Part shown: positions 41,641 to 53,489 of the stretch, one piece after another
Layout of the letters: the number at the start of each line of letters is the position of its first letter
Position numbering within the stretch: position 1 is the stretch's first letter
NCBI GenBank assembly: GCA_963971285.1
Contig: OZ020248.1
Coordinates: forward strand, 6,634,001-6,698,000
Reading direction: 5' to 3'
DNA length: 64,000 nucleotides
Source: Astropecten irregularis
Lineage: Eukaryota; Echinodermata; Asteroidea; Paxillosida; Astropectinidae
Made by a program: the position numbers and the translations under genes
The notes under the pieces: model-generated
What the model saw: the letters and a program-made list of their open reading frames with translations, nothing else
Told to the model about the DNA's origin: nothing
Database searches by the model: none

Positions 41641-43050
41641 GTCGCACATCCCCAAAACGACCAAAATTAAAAACATTATCAAGACACACCATGTACTCAT
41701 GCAATTACAATGATTGAAATGCTGGATTAATACAACATGTTTCCATGGTGATGCCAGACTTGGCGCAAAGGAGAAGGAGAAAAAAATGGATCAAGCACGC
41801 TGCATTTTGCAGTAGTGTCTCTCATCACTAATGGAATAAAAGCACAGCCTGCAATGACTGGTGTAGTAAGTAATCCATCAGGGCATTTTAAAGGAACACA
41901 CACTCACTGTGGATCTTTATCATTAAAGGGGTTGAATCACAACCCTTGAAGCACGCCCTCTTGTGGTTTCCTGGTGTCCAGTGGCAGCAAAAAGTTCATA
42001 GTTCGCATAGGATTGTTCATGCAGTGTGCTTCGGGAAAGAAAGCATTCAATTCAATCGACTAGTTTTTGAAGTAGTGTACAAATTACGAAACTAACCTCA
42101 GAAAATCATGTGGTAAACATATGGTATCCTGAATACCACAATACACTGGCCACAGTGTGGTTTTCTGTGAATCTGTGGTAATGTGTGCTTTATGATCCAG
42201 CCCCCTAAAGACTATGGTTGTGTGTGGTACGCAGCTCTTTTCTTGTGTGATAAGTTTAGAGGGTTAGGTTTAAAATACTACCTTTAAAAAAAGTAACTAA
42301 TTTAGGATATTATTTAGAGGACAGTTACAGGATTTTTCGAGAGTTTTGCAAAGAACCACTCTGGAAAACAAACCCAGATTGTCTTGAAATTTCTCTCCAG
42401 TGTAAATTTAGACATTTAAGCAAGAGTGATTAGGGGGGGGGGAGACACCAGTCGGGAGGCCGACCTAGTTACCGAGGGTTTTGACTTGATTAAATGTCTG
42501 ACGCGCGAAGACATCGTCTCATGTGTTTGCAGTTTACTCCAACCATCTGATTGCCTTTTCTGGTTTTTTATCTTCTTTTTTTTATTTTTTTATTTTCACA
42601 GACCTCTTGCACTTATCCTTGAAGCTCAATTTGCTTTTAATTTCAGACACAAGATCTTCACAATGGCATAAATAGAACTTGGGTTTTTCCACTTTTCAGT
42701 ATAGGAATTGAAAAGGCCAGCCCGAGTGGTGCATTTAGCTAGGAGTTGGGAAATATTTAGAGTGTCTGCACCTGGGTTTCCAAATACATATAGACTTTTT
42801 AAGTCTGTGCAATACAAGGTGTCGAGAACTATTATATGAAAATTAAACTGTTTATCATTTCAAGATTCAGGTGATACAGCCATGTCTTGGCTATCACCGT
42901 TTTGGGGCACGCAATATAGGATACAAAAATGGTTGCAAAAAGACTTTGTGTTTTAAATTAAAACAGCAAATATAAATGCATCATTGTCTCTGCGCAGCGG
43001 AAACAGAGGAAGAGTGGTTACTTGCATAGAATTCAAAACATACAATGCTT
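41641..43050. other. 1.4 kb without a recognised gene
   Basis: AT-rich, with T-rich runs near 42,580. A GGGGGGGGGAGACACCAG patch lies near 42,433. I find no conserved protein or repeat family. Confidence 0.5.
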
Positions 43051-43170
43051 AGCTTCAGCATTCCAAAGGCTGTAGGTTCAGATCTCGCTTCAGTCAATTT
43101 TTCTTTGTTCACCTTTCAATGACTTAAAATTAATCTAGTCAGTTTCCCTTGTGGTTTATTTGATTTAAAA
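43051..43170 (+). mobile_element. tRNA-like SINE fragment
   Basis: The head end GTAGGTTCAGATCTCGCTTC is followed by the tail TTTTTCTTTGTTCACCTTTC and AATGACTTAAAATTAATCTAG. Confidence 0.65.
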
Positions 43171-45488
43171 AAAAAACTAAACAAAGATATGATTTGTGGA
43201 GTGTGACAAGAGTGACATAGTGTGACGTCACCACGTACTAACGTCAAAAAAGAACTGCATGTTACAATCATGAGTCACACCCACAGAGAGTAATTTACCA
43301 AGAATTACGACTATTACAATAACATTGCCTCTCACTTTCCGAATCATTACCTCCAGATGTGCCGACCGCCGACAAGCAAACAGCCGTACACGGATAAATC
43401 AGATTGATTTCAAAATGCACGGTACCACAAAAATTAATTGGCAATAACGATGTGCTAGAGTAAGCAGACATTATGGAAAAACATTATTGAATTTTTTTGC
43501 CCACACTGACGTCATCTGGTACAATTTATATCCGCCCCAACCTCAAACACACCCCTAACCAGAGAATTGAATTAAAAAGCAACCGGATAGACAACCCGGT
43601 AATTCAGTTTCGCTAACATGCCCGAGCGTGACTCGAACCCCGTACGACCTTTCCAAGTACCAACCGCCAGATTTCTAAAACCACAGCTCCCAAATAAAAG
43701 GTGCTAATGATATCGTTTTCATTTTTTTTCTTTGGGGAAAAAGGGGGAAGGGGGTTGCGGTTTGTTTACTGCTTGCAGTTTTTTTGTAAAATTATCTTCA
43801 TGTCGGCCTGAATGTCTTATTTTCTTTCATTTTTTCCCCAGGCTGATGAATGTGCTCTTGGAATGGCGGGTTCAATACATATTACGTTGCAGGATTTCTA
43901 GCCATAGAATTGTTTGCCATTCGTGGAAAAAAATTTACTTTTTATCTTCTTGGCTATCGAGGTCAAGCTTTGCCCAAGAGGACGAGAATAGAATGTTGAT
44001 CACACGAATAATGATGTTCATCACGCTTCTAACTTTGTTTCTCACTCCATTTCCACATTAATGCCCATTACTTATCAGCTGACAGATTCAACACATAACA
44101 CAGTCACTCGTTAATTCTATCTGACACCAGTGTTTATAAATCCGTGGTAACGTACTGTTATTATCATCGTGTCTTGTTATCTCGTCGTTGCCGCCAGCGT
44201 CCGGGGTTTTCCGCCACCCTGCACACCGTCACCCTGCATCAGTGTTCCCCTCAAAAGCCTGCTGGAAAAAGAATGTCCCTCTCCTCTCCTACCCCTGGCA
44301 ACCGAACAGCTCTTTCTGAGAAAGTGGGGGAAATAAGAAGGAAATTTGTTAACATCGTAATAAAAGTTGAATTCATAGGATCAATAAATGTGGGATACAT
44401 AAATTACATTCCCTTTCGTAGATGTAAGGAAAATTCAAGGATGCCCCAATGCAAATTCCAAAATTTACAAAAAAAAAATTCTTTTAAAATCATTAGTTCA
44501 TTACAAAAAAGGCCAACATTTACACCAGAGCAGAAACAAGATCAGTAAAAAAACACAGATCAAATTTTCAAAAGCCCAGAAAAAATGTTTTGAAAATAAA
44601 TTAATGATACCGATCAAAATTAAGGACTTGTCTGGTCTGACTTTCGATGATTAAGCCCTACATGACCCATTTACCGCGCCAAGAATCAAATAATGTCGCC
44701 GCCTTTACAGTATTGACTAGAATGTTTGAATAAATTACATTTAAACAGTACATTAGTGTGCATGATTACAACACAAAAGGGAATTGACATGCTGCTTAAA
44801 AAGAAGCATTGCTTGCCGTCTTACACCAACTTGCGGGCCTGACAAATAGCATTGACATAAACACGTACCGGCGTGAACTAATACACGAATGAAGAGTGGA
44901 GAACAGAAGGCAAAAGGACAGAGAAAGCCAAGGAAAAATAATCATTTAGTAGTTTCGAACAAATATGACGCGTGTAGGTCAAGGATTCGGTCAACAAAAG
45001 GAGACGTGATGCAGTTTTTTAAGGCCAGGCAATAATAGTTCTGCCTCAGCTTCAGTCACTACTGCCATTATTTTTCTCCTCCTCCTGCCAAAAAGCCCCA
45101 GCATCGCTACTTCGTCGGGGGAGATTGCAACCACTTGAGATGGAAACCACGCACAGATGCTAAAAGCTTTACACTTGGCGCTCCATTATGGTCAAAATCA
45201 GATTAAAACTCAGCCGCTTTGATGAGACTATCAAAAATGAATGAGCAAGTCACTATAATGTCTATTAAAACATACTATTTCAAAGGCGAAAAAAAAATAT
45301 TGCAAATCATAAAACAAAAATAGTAATTTTAGCTGCCATTTTGTTTCCAAAATAAGTCATCTCTGTGCATTGATGAAAAAACAAAACCCAAAACATTCCT
45401 AAACAAAGAAAACACAATGGAGAAACTAGTTTGTGTAAGAAATATTCACAAATGTAGTCAATATTTTTTCTTTTTTAACTGTAGATCA
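43171..45488. other. 2.3 kb without a recognised gene
   Basis: The longest open frame (about 44,144-44,548, plus strand) has a biased, Lys/Asn/Ile-rich C-terminal half and no recognisable domain or splice context. I do not call it a gene. The block at 44,640-45,200 is free of repeat families and could be conserved non-coding sequence. Confidence 0.45.
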
Positions 45489-45640
45489 GGGGCCGCTTTC
45501 ACTAACGCTTTGCGATCATCGCTAAAGCCCAAACCCATTGCTAAACGGAAAATCGATCGCTACTTTGCATAGCAATTTTTCCGTTTGCCAATGGATTTGG
45601 GCTTTAGCGATGATCGCAAAGCGTTAGTGTAATCGGCTCC
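45489..45640. mobile_element. Near-perfect hairpin element (GCTTTGCGATCATCGCTAAAGC)
   Basis: The left arm GGGGCCGCTTTCACTAACGC and CTTTGCGATCATCGCTAAAG faces CTTTAGCGATGATCGCAAAG and CGTTAGTGTAATCGGCTCC. Around 150 bp, almost the entire element folds back on itself. A diverged relative lies at 36,117-36,243. Confidence 0.8.
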
Positions 45641-47098
45641 AGAATCAGAAACCCAATGAAATTCTGCATCAATGTACTAAATGCTTGATTTGTAGGGTAT
45701 TTTTCTTTGAAATTGCACAACCTGGGATGTCCTGAGCAAAATGAACATTGGGAGTATTTTTCTTTCATCATCGTAATTGTCCCTGATTGCTTTTTTTTTC
45801 ACAAGAACAAACAGTTCATCGGGACATTTAATTAATAATACCAGACAGTACCAGTCTCAATTGTAAATTATAGATGGTTTCTATTACTCTACCATTCATA
45901 ACTTACACAGGCTTTAAAAGAAATGCAAACTCATTTCTGTTGGTTTTTGTTTCCCGAGAGAAATTTTACTTCCTCAAGTCCTCAACAAGTGAAAACTCCC
46001 TCAAAGTACCCCGCTGACATTAATACGTGTTCATTTTCCTAATTCTTGGCTCCAAGCCAAAAACTATATGACGCAACCTTCTCTGAAGCATCTCATGTTT
46101 ACATCACACATCTTCTTTCTTTTCCTTGCTTAGCAAACCATTTTTCTTTTCTTTTTCTCAACAGAACTCCTTTTATTTCTACTAAAAGCAGCCCACAAGG
46201 AATATTGACACAAGTTCTTTGCAGACCAAGCCAGAGGGGTGTTTTTTTCGTGGGGCTGTTTGCTCAGAGACACCCATGGCCTGGCAGGACTCTGCTGGCT
46301 GGCCCCGAGCACCCCTTCTTCAGAGGAAGGGGCACTTGGGCTGGGGATCGGGACCCCGCTTTCATCGGCCAAAAGCAAAGGGCCAAGAAGCTAGAGGTGA
46401 TCAATACATGTCACAGCACAATGTACCACAAGGTTGGCCTGAATTATTTGGCTGTTAGGACATTAAAACACTCACTGTTGTGAACAAGATGAATATCTGC
46501 TACATTGTACTTACACATTACATTACCAAATCCCTTTAGTATAAACAATGTAGGTTATTGGTTGAAAGTGATATCAGTATACTCCCTAGGGAGTTGAGAT
46601 TGTTTCAGGAGTGTAAATGTGGCCTGATGACCAGGGATAATAAATGACCTGTTTGTGTCACTGCGGATTTTGATCTTACAAATCAATGTCCCATGCAGAA
46701 TAATTATGCTAAAATGCCCAATAATATGCACATACATGTAGAGACATATCTCACATTGATTGTGATATGCGCTTTATATAAATTTGTAATGCGCAGTAGA
46801 GTATATTAACATACATGTACATGTAGTAGCTATGAAATATAAATGGCCTCTATCATTATTATCACTAACGCAGGGAACGAGGCAATAACACATGGATCAA
46901 TGTCAGGGCACGAAATATCCATTAGAATGAGGTCCGAGTCTAATGATTTCAGTGTCAGTCTAGTAAAGTGTGTCTAGTGATTTTGTTTTCCTTGCGCAAA
47001 TACATGTAAAATGGTTCCTAAATTGATGATTTTTGACCAAATGTTGCATGTCGGTTTTCCTATGTACATGAATGCCACAGGTCTAGTGAAAAAAGTTC
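45641..47098. other. 1.5 kb without a supported gene; one GC-rich patch
   Basis: From 46,225 to 46,405 the composition turns clearly GC-rich (CACCCATGGCCTGGCAGGAC, GCACCCCTTCTTCAGAGGAA). Open frames exist on both strands without any recognisable domain. At 46,580-46,800 the GAGTTGAGAT...GCGCTTTATATAAAT repeat tail of the 3,577 type occurs. Confidence 0.45.
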
Positions 47099-47250
47099 AG
47101 AGGTCGATTTCACGAAGCCCTACGATCGATCGTAACTCAAGTTACGAAGGATAACCCATCGTATCCCACGATGTCTACGTGGGGCTGCATTGCATCAAAA
47201 GTCTTACGATTGATAGTAAGTTACAGTGAGTTTGGTGAAATCAACCCCTG
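47099..47250. mobile_element. Inverted-repeat element, CCTACGATCGATCGTAACT family, well preserved
   Basis: It begins GGTCGATTTCACGAAGCCCT and ends GAGTTTGGTGAAATCAACCCC, with ACGATCGATCGTAACTCAAG near the left end and CTTACGATTGATAGTAAG near the right. Confidence 0.8.
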
Positions 47251-47394
47251 GTCTCGTAAAATGCTTCAGTTACATGTACTAGACCTGCTGTCCAGAACTT
47301 TTTTTTTCACGAATATTGGAGGCTTGAATGTACACCACGCCAGTCAAATTCCATTGACTATCTACAGAAATCTCTCTAAAAAAACGACAACCCT

Positions 47395-49060
47395 TTAAAG
47401 GTATAATCAGTGTACATCATTGGTAATGGTGACAGAGCAGCACTCAAAATTTGTGTGATCCATCATGTACACAATATAATAAACCTGTGAAATTTTGAGC
47501 TCAATCGGACATCTGGGCAATGAGGAAAAAGCATAAACCTGACTACATTTTTCTTATAACACGCGCGGATCCAGGGGTGGGCCGCGGGGGCACGTGCCCC
47601 CCGGTCAAATTTGACGAGGGAAAAAAATTGTGCCCCCGGTAAAATTTGACGAAATAAAAAATAAAAGGAGAAAGAAGGGAGAAGGAGCAGAAAATCATCA
47701 TTCTTCAGTTCATTCTGTCGGCCGCACAAAGAAAAACTGACAACAGGCAAATGTCTCGGCTCGCCTTTTTGCCAGTGCGCACGGTAACAAAAACTCCTTT
47801 TCACTGTACACAGACGTGGCCACGAAGCAGAGTACGTACGGATGGGCGGCACAGTCCGATCCTCCTTATCTTGTCAATCACTTTATAAGCAGTGATCCCA
47901 ACATTACTTGTATTTTCCTTCCTCTAGTCCGTGGTAACGCTACTCCACTAAATAAATGGACACTGTTCTTACTTTTGAAAGGAAGTCCGAGACTTCGTTC
48001 TGTCTGGATTTCATTTAGATTTTTATGGAAATTATGTTTATTGAAAAGCAATTCATTTGAATTATTAGAAATGAAACATTTTCAAAATTTCGACTACACA
48101 GCTTTGTACGGAAGCCCATTAGTGTCAGATTAATATATTTATTTGACATCGGGTGTGAATATAATAAAGTTTCGCGGTTGCGTAAAAACATTTCTTTTCC
48201 TGGGATGTAAATGATTTTTGAAGCGGCCACCAGATAACTGGTACAAAATATTTGGCCATGTTTCTTCAAAACGGGTGCAACTCATGGTTTAATAATATAT
48301 TTCATATTTCTTAATATTGTTCAAAGAAGTTTTATGGCTGAATTATTATTTCCTTTTGATCCTTCGTCAAACTGAAAACTGTATGAAAACAAATTTGCCA
48401 TCCCAAAATATAAAAATCCTTTGTCTCTAAAATCCTAATTTAAAAATGAAACGAAAAAATTCTATCCTATTTCCATGGCAAAAAGCCATCAAAAAGGGCC
48501 CGGAAATACTCTAGAATTCATCAGAGAACATCTAATATCCAAAAAAATTCCGGGGCCCTTAAGCGGGCCCCGCACCCCACGCCGTGGCTTCCCAAGGTTT
48601 TTTTTAAACACCCCCTTGGAAAAATCCTGCGTACGCCACTGCTCCCCAGTATGACACGCATAATAAATATTATGTCATGACATTTATAAATGCTTCAAAG
48701 GATATATCGTCAAACCTTGACCGATAAGATACCACTGCAATTTTGTGACAATACATTGGATCTTTCTATGTACCATGGAGGTATAGGAAAAATTGACATT
48801 CAGATGTTTCACTTTGAGTGTGCCCCCCGTCTTGAAAAATCCTGGATCCGCGCCTGTATAAGGAATACTTTCGATCTTACCCCGAGATCAAAACTGTTTT
48901 CAGTCTTTGTTTTACTAATTTCTGGATAAATACACCATTTCAGGCGGAAATGTTTTAACGGTTTGTTTCTACCAAGACCATCTTTATACCGTGAAAGTTA
49001 TACATAAATCTGTGAACATTTCTGTTTGGGTATGTTACAAATCCTGTGCTGTACCTTTAA
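47395..49060. mobile_element. TTAA element split by a 1.3-kb inverted-repeat transposon
   Basis: The host starts TTAAAGGTATAATCAGTGTA and ends ATCCTGTGCTGTACCTTTAA. At 47,560-48,856 another element interrupts it: its ends are CACGCGCGGATCCAGG and CCTGGATCCGCGCCTG. TATAA is duplicated on both sides (47,555-47,559 and 48,857-48,861). The uninterrupted sequence TTTTTCTTATAAAA can be read from the 23,324 copy in reverse. The inserted element has no clear transposase frame. Near 48,600-48,642 it includes AAAATCCTGCGTACGCCACTG, an end typical of another short transposon, so it may be nested again. Confidence 0.82.
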
Positions 49061-49485
49061 GAGAACATAAGCCCCTCATAATGTTTTCAAGGCACATCGA
49101 CCAATCCTCAGGGGACAAATAATGTTTGCAAAAAGAAGGGAGAAAAAAATGAAGTAAAGTACTAATTGGGACGCCGTGAGCCATTTCGGAGCATAAACTC
49201 CGACCTGACGCCATCACTAGGAGCAGTCTTCACATAATATCCATCTGTAATGGGCCGTGACCAGACGAGTATTCTTTCCGGATGTCCGGGACAAAACAAA
49301 AACAGAATTGAGATCGTCTGTGAAGTGTGTAACAATATCCTGTAGCATTGATGTGTACCATTCTGAATTACCGGTACTCTTCTGCAAACATGAACTCATG
49401 ACATACTTTTTTTCCGCTCATGAAACGGGGAATGTTTTTAATTTATGAGATTGATGTATTATTATAACTGATGTTTCACGCCTAT

Positions 49486-49606
49486 GGCCCTGTTTGTTTC
49501 AGGCAAGCCATCAGTGATCCTGCTGATCCAGATCCCATTTTAGTGTATCCAGCATGGGAAGTGGATCTGCAAGATCACTGATCTCATGCCTGAAACAAAC
49601 AGTCCC
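49486..49606. mobile_element. PIF/Harbinger-like foldback element
   Basis: It begins GGCCCTGTTTGTTTCAGGCA and ends GCCTGAAACAAACAGTCCC, with GATCCTGCTGATCCAGATCC inside. Confidence 0.78.
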
Positions 49607-52105
49607 GAAGGCTTGGAATGAAGGGTGTCAACGTTATCCAACCATCGTTGTTGTTTTCATAGTCATGTGAGACACGGCTAGGCCCGTTCACACACACTGA
49701 AAAGGCACGATAGCAATTTGAATCGCGATTATTTTCTGGCCACAAAAATAAATGTATTGAATTATAACAAAGGCGGAAAAGTCGCGACACAAACAGAACC
49801 AGTTCGATTTCTTAATCAAACTGCTCACTAATTCTCACTAAAACCCTCAAATCACGACCCAAATAATCGGGCCTACTGTCCCCCTCCTGACCCTTCAGGG
49901 CGACACATCCATCTTTTCTGAGCTGATACATGTAGGTCAGCTCCAATAATTAGCATAGAGCTAGGGACAAACCTGTCAACTCTTTGTCAGATTTTTAGTC
50001 TCCCTATTTACAACTTTCTTCAAAGTTCGATGGTACCCTAAAAAATTGTCTTTTCACAAAAATCCTGAATCAATAGCACAGATCTCATGAACCAAAAAGA
50101 TTTTTCTTTTTAATTTGTGATGGCAGTTTGTATCCCCACATTTCAAGGGTTTACAGGTTGTCTCCGGTGCTCTGATAATTTTTTGCGGAGCATGAAAACT
50201 CGCAGATGATTCGTTTCAATAAAACAGACTTTAAGGAGATTGAAGTAGTGCCCTTAAAGTGCCCTGCCCTTTTCACTCTCGTACAGGGAAGACTCTGTTG
50301 GGATGATGGTATCATAAATATCTTAACAGCAACAGAAAGACTTCTTAATTAAAGTAAACTTTCAAGGACAGCAATTAGGATCACAGTTAGAGAGAGAGAA
50401 CAAATTACGTATAATGTTCCAAACTGTACTTAAAAAATGCGCAGGTATACGCACATGTAAATTCATGTCTGAGAATAAAATAGAGTACGCACGCACGTAA
50501 TGAGTTTGTAATTAATGTCTAATTGCAGGGGCTGGGCTAATTATAAAACATTAGACTGGTCTTGTTTTGTTTTAATTACGGGCAATTAATGCCAACGTGT
50601 AATTTACATGTAAATGGCAGCATTACCTCCTAAAGGTTCAAACCGATGTAATTAAATTACTTGTATGCAACAGATTTACGTATTTTGAGATGTCGGGTGA
50701 AAGGGATTAACATTTAAATGTCACTGCAAAGACACCTGTTCCACACAACAGATGAGGAAGTTTGTTTATGAGTCAGGAATGTACACGTGTATGTATATTC
50801 TCATTACAATTTTGCAGATGAATTATAATCTATTCAATGTTTCTACCACACTCCGACAGAGCTGTCAGTTTCACAGAGTTGCAAAAAAAGTAAAAAACAA
50901 CAACAAAACAAAACAAGAGATACCAACCAAACAAAAGTAGAACAGAAAAAAACAAAAAAAAGCCAACCCCTCCCCCGAAAAGCCCAAACAAAAACAAAAT
51001 TAACCCCCACCCCCAAACAAAAACAACAAAGAATACAAAAAATCAGTAGACAATTTACCTCAAAACCCAACCCAAAAAGCAAAAAAAAAAAAAAAATCTA
51101 AACAAAAACAAAATTAGCCCCACCCCCAAAAAACAAATCCCAACAAACCTGGTACGTCATTAACAAGTTCCATTGATTTGTTCTGTTTTATGCCCAATAA
51201 TGAGATTTTTTTCGCATGACATGAACATGAAAATTGCCAACAATTTGGAGCAGGAGGCCCCCTAATCTTGGTTTTTCTTTAAGCAAGACATTTTTCAAAT
51301 GAGCAAATTTCTGTAATACGTGATTTGTGGCTGATCTAAATTCTGACACTTCACTTAGCAGCGCTTTGAAATCATGCCATGTGCTTTGCAACGTGCCCCA
51401 TGATTCCCACACATAAGTAGTCGCATTTGAGTTAAATTCTTTGCTTGTAGGGCGACCTATCTTATCACTGCTCCATTGTCTGTATAGTACATTAAATTTT
51501 ATTATACATGTACATGTACATGCTTCAGTGGTTTTAAGCTCTTTTCCATCAAAAACAACAGAATAAATTCATGGTATTTGGCAGTACATGCAGTGTGCCC
51601 TACCAGCAGAAATCTAGCTTTTGTGCCTCAATAATTTGTGTCGTTCCCTGTTACTTTGGCTGCTTGGTCACTTCTGCAGAGCTTGGAGGACATTCAATAA
51701 AAACATCTACCTTGACATTTTGTATAAATTATATGAATTTCCACACAATTACATTTCTTTGTCACTGCTCAATGGGTTCAGTATTTATTTCATTTCATTA
51801 GTAATTCATTACAGAAATAACTTGTCATAAATGTGATCAATTTAGGTTTGAAGTGAGCACAGATTAGTAGAGCAAGAAAACTGAAATTTCTGCCGCACCA
51901 GAAATTTTTGCCGATAAAAGTGAATGAAATTAGGCGGCATTAACTTTTTAGTTAACTTTGCTTTTATTGACAAGGAAAAAAGCATTTTATCCGAATGACT
52001 TTTCAACTTTTGATAGCAAGATCAATACGAGTATACATGAGCCAAAAGGCGTATCAGTATCATTGGAATTTCTGGGGGAATTACCTTTGTGTTTATTTCC
52101 CAGCG
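49607..52105. other. 2.5 kb without a gene; TAATTA-rich block and A/C-rich tract
   Basis: From 50,480 to 50,670 at least six homeodomain-type motifs occur (TAATTA, CAATTAA, TAATTATAA, TAATTAAATTA). From 50,880 to 51,130 the plus strand is almost free of G and T-poor, with duplicated AACAAAAACAAAATTA and CCCACCCCC units. No exon was supported. A short TACATGTACATGTACATG run lies at 51,505-51,522. Confidence 0.5.
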
Positions 52106-52444
52106 TTAAAGGTAATATCATACTTTAATAGCATACCAAAACAGAAATCTCACAGATTTTAACTTAAATGTAGGCCTGCATGGTATAAAAATGAAACATA
52201 ACACTAACTTTTGTTTGCCTGAAATTCTTTTTTTTTTCAGAAAAGAGTTCAAGCAAAGATCACAAACAGTTTTGATCGCAGGGTTAGAAATTTGAAAATA
52301 CCGTGGGAATTTTTCACTGTTTTCTTAAAAAGTGGGCACCGAATGAGACTGAAAATTTCACAGATGACTGTTAGTGTATCTGTCTTGATATTTGTGCCCA
52401 TGAATCTGCATTAAAAAAAAAACAAAGAATGAAGTTACCTTTAA
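52106..52444. mobile_element. TTAA-flanked element
   Basis: It begins TTAAAGGTAATATCATACTT and ends AAAGAATGAAGTTACCTTTAA, with TTAA at 52,106-52,109 and 52,441-52,444. The interior includes AATGAGACTGAAAATTTCAC and CTGTCTTGATATTTGTGCCC. Confidence 0.8.
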
Positions 52445-52659
52445 GACAACATTTATCTTATCATCATGAACTTTGGGACACGAAGCAATTTTCAAGTGGT
52501 CTTTTCTGATTCAACATTTTGAACTTTAGACGACGTTTGATCATGGTAATGACTATTAAGTGCCATGGGTTTTAAGGAGGATTGACTCCAATGAAAACAA
52601 AATCGTATCGCTCATGGACTACGTGATATCAGATATTTCTACAAAAGTCACAACTCCTT

Positions 52660-53085
52660 TTCGAGTGATCTCCCAAGTACTGATTCTCAGGTTGCAGCAT
52701 TGCTAATGCTGCACGTATCTTAAATGATCCTTGTGATATATCAGTATGTGCGTGGTTTCATGGCTTCTGACTGCAAAACGAACAAAGATACATGTAATTT
52801 ACTACTAGGGACACCGCCAACATAGGGCTAGGCAGCTCAGTTGTAGAGCACCACGCCGGTATGGTATTCTGAGGGTTGCTGGTTAAAATTAGGGCTGTCC
52901 ATTTACGAATAATTTAGTATTCGCAAATCGAGAAAAAAAATTGATCGAATATTCAAATATTCGATATATTCGAGACAGCCCTAGTTAAAATCCCGCTCCA
53001 GTCAATTTTCCTTTGTTACTTCTCAATGACTTAAAATCAATCCAGTCAGTTTCCATTGCGGTTACATATTTGATGATAAAACAAA
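52660..53085 (+). mobile_element. Full tRNA-like SINE interrupted by a 94-bp hAT-like element
   Basis: The SINE runs from CTCAGGTTGCAGCATTGCTA through the head (GCTAGGCAGCTCAGTTGTAG) to the tail. At 52,890-52,983 a 94-bp element lies inside its box-B region: the ends TAGGGCTGTC and GACAGCCCTA are exact inverted repeats. The flanks GTTAAAAT (52,882-52,889 and 52,984-52,991) are an exact 8-bp target duplication. The 8-bp duplication and AGGGCTGTC end fit hAT-type MITEs. Confidence 0.88.
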
Positions 53086-53489
53086 AGATTTGTCACTCCA
53101 TCTTCCACGTGCAAGACGCAAAAGAGAAATTTGGGCTTAGGTTCAAGAGTGTTATGGCCACTTTTGAAGGCTGAGAAAGCGGTAGGAATAAGAAGTAAAT
53201 CACACAAAGAAAAAGATGAATTTAACTACCGGTACATGTACCATGCAAGCACCTGAGAAACATACAGCTGTTCTTGTATGAATTCAATACTTTCCTTATT
53301 AATTTAAATAATTAATCAAACCTACAGAAAATACTTAAGTATGAATAAGTGTGACCATGAATTTGTATCCTTGCGGAAACATGCCTTTGAATGGGGAAAA
53401 AACTTTCACATTTTCTTCACTAATTAATTATTTCTCATCTTTCTAATTTTCATAAAGAAAACAACAACATTATTATTATTAAGTCTGAC

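Noticed and set aside
44144-44548. 134-codon open frame
   Set aside because: No domain, no splice context, biased composition in the second half and no neighbouring exons. It is expected by chance at this density.
46046-46483. 145-codon open frame crossing the GC-rich patch
   Set aside because: The frame is open on both strands over the patch and the peptide is unrecognisable. I kept the patch as an observation only.
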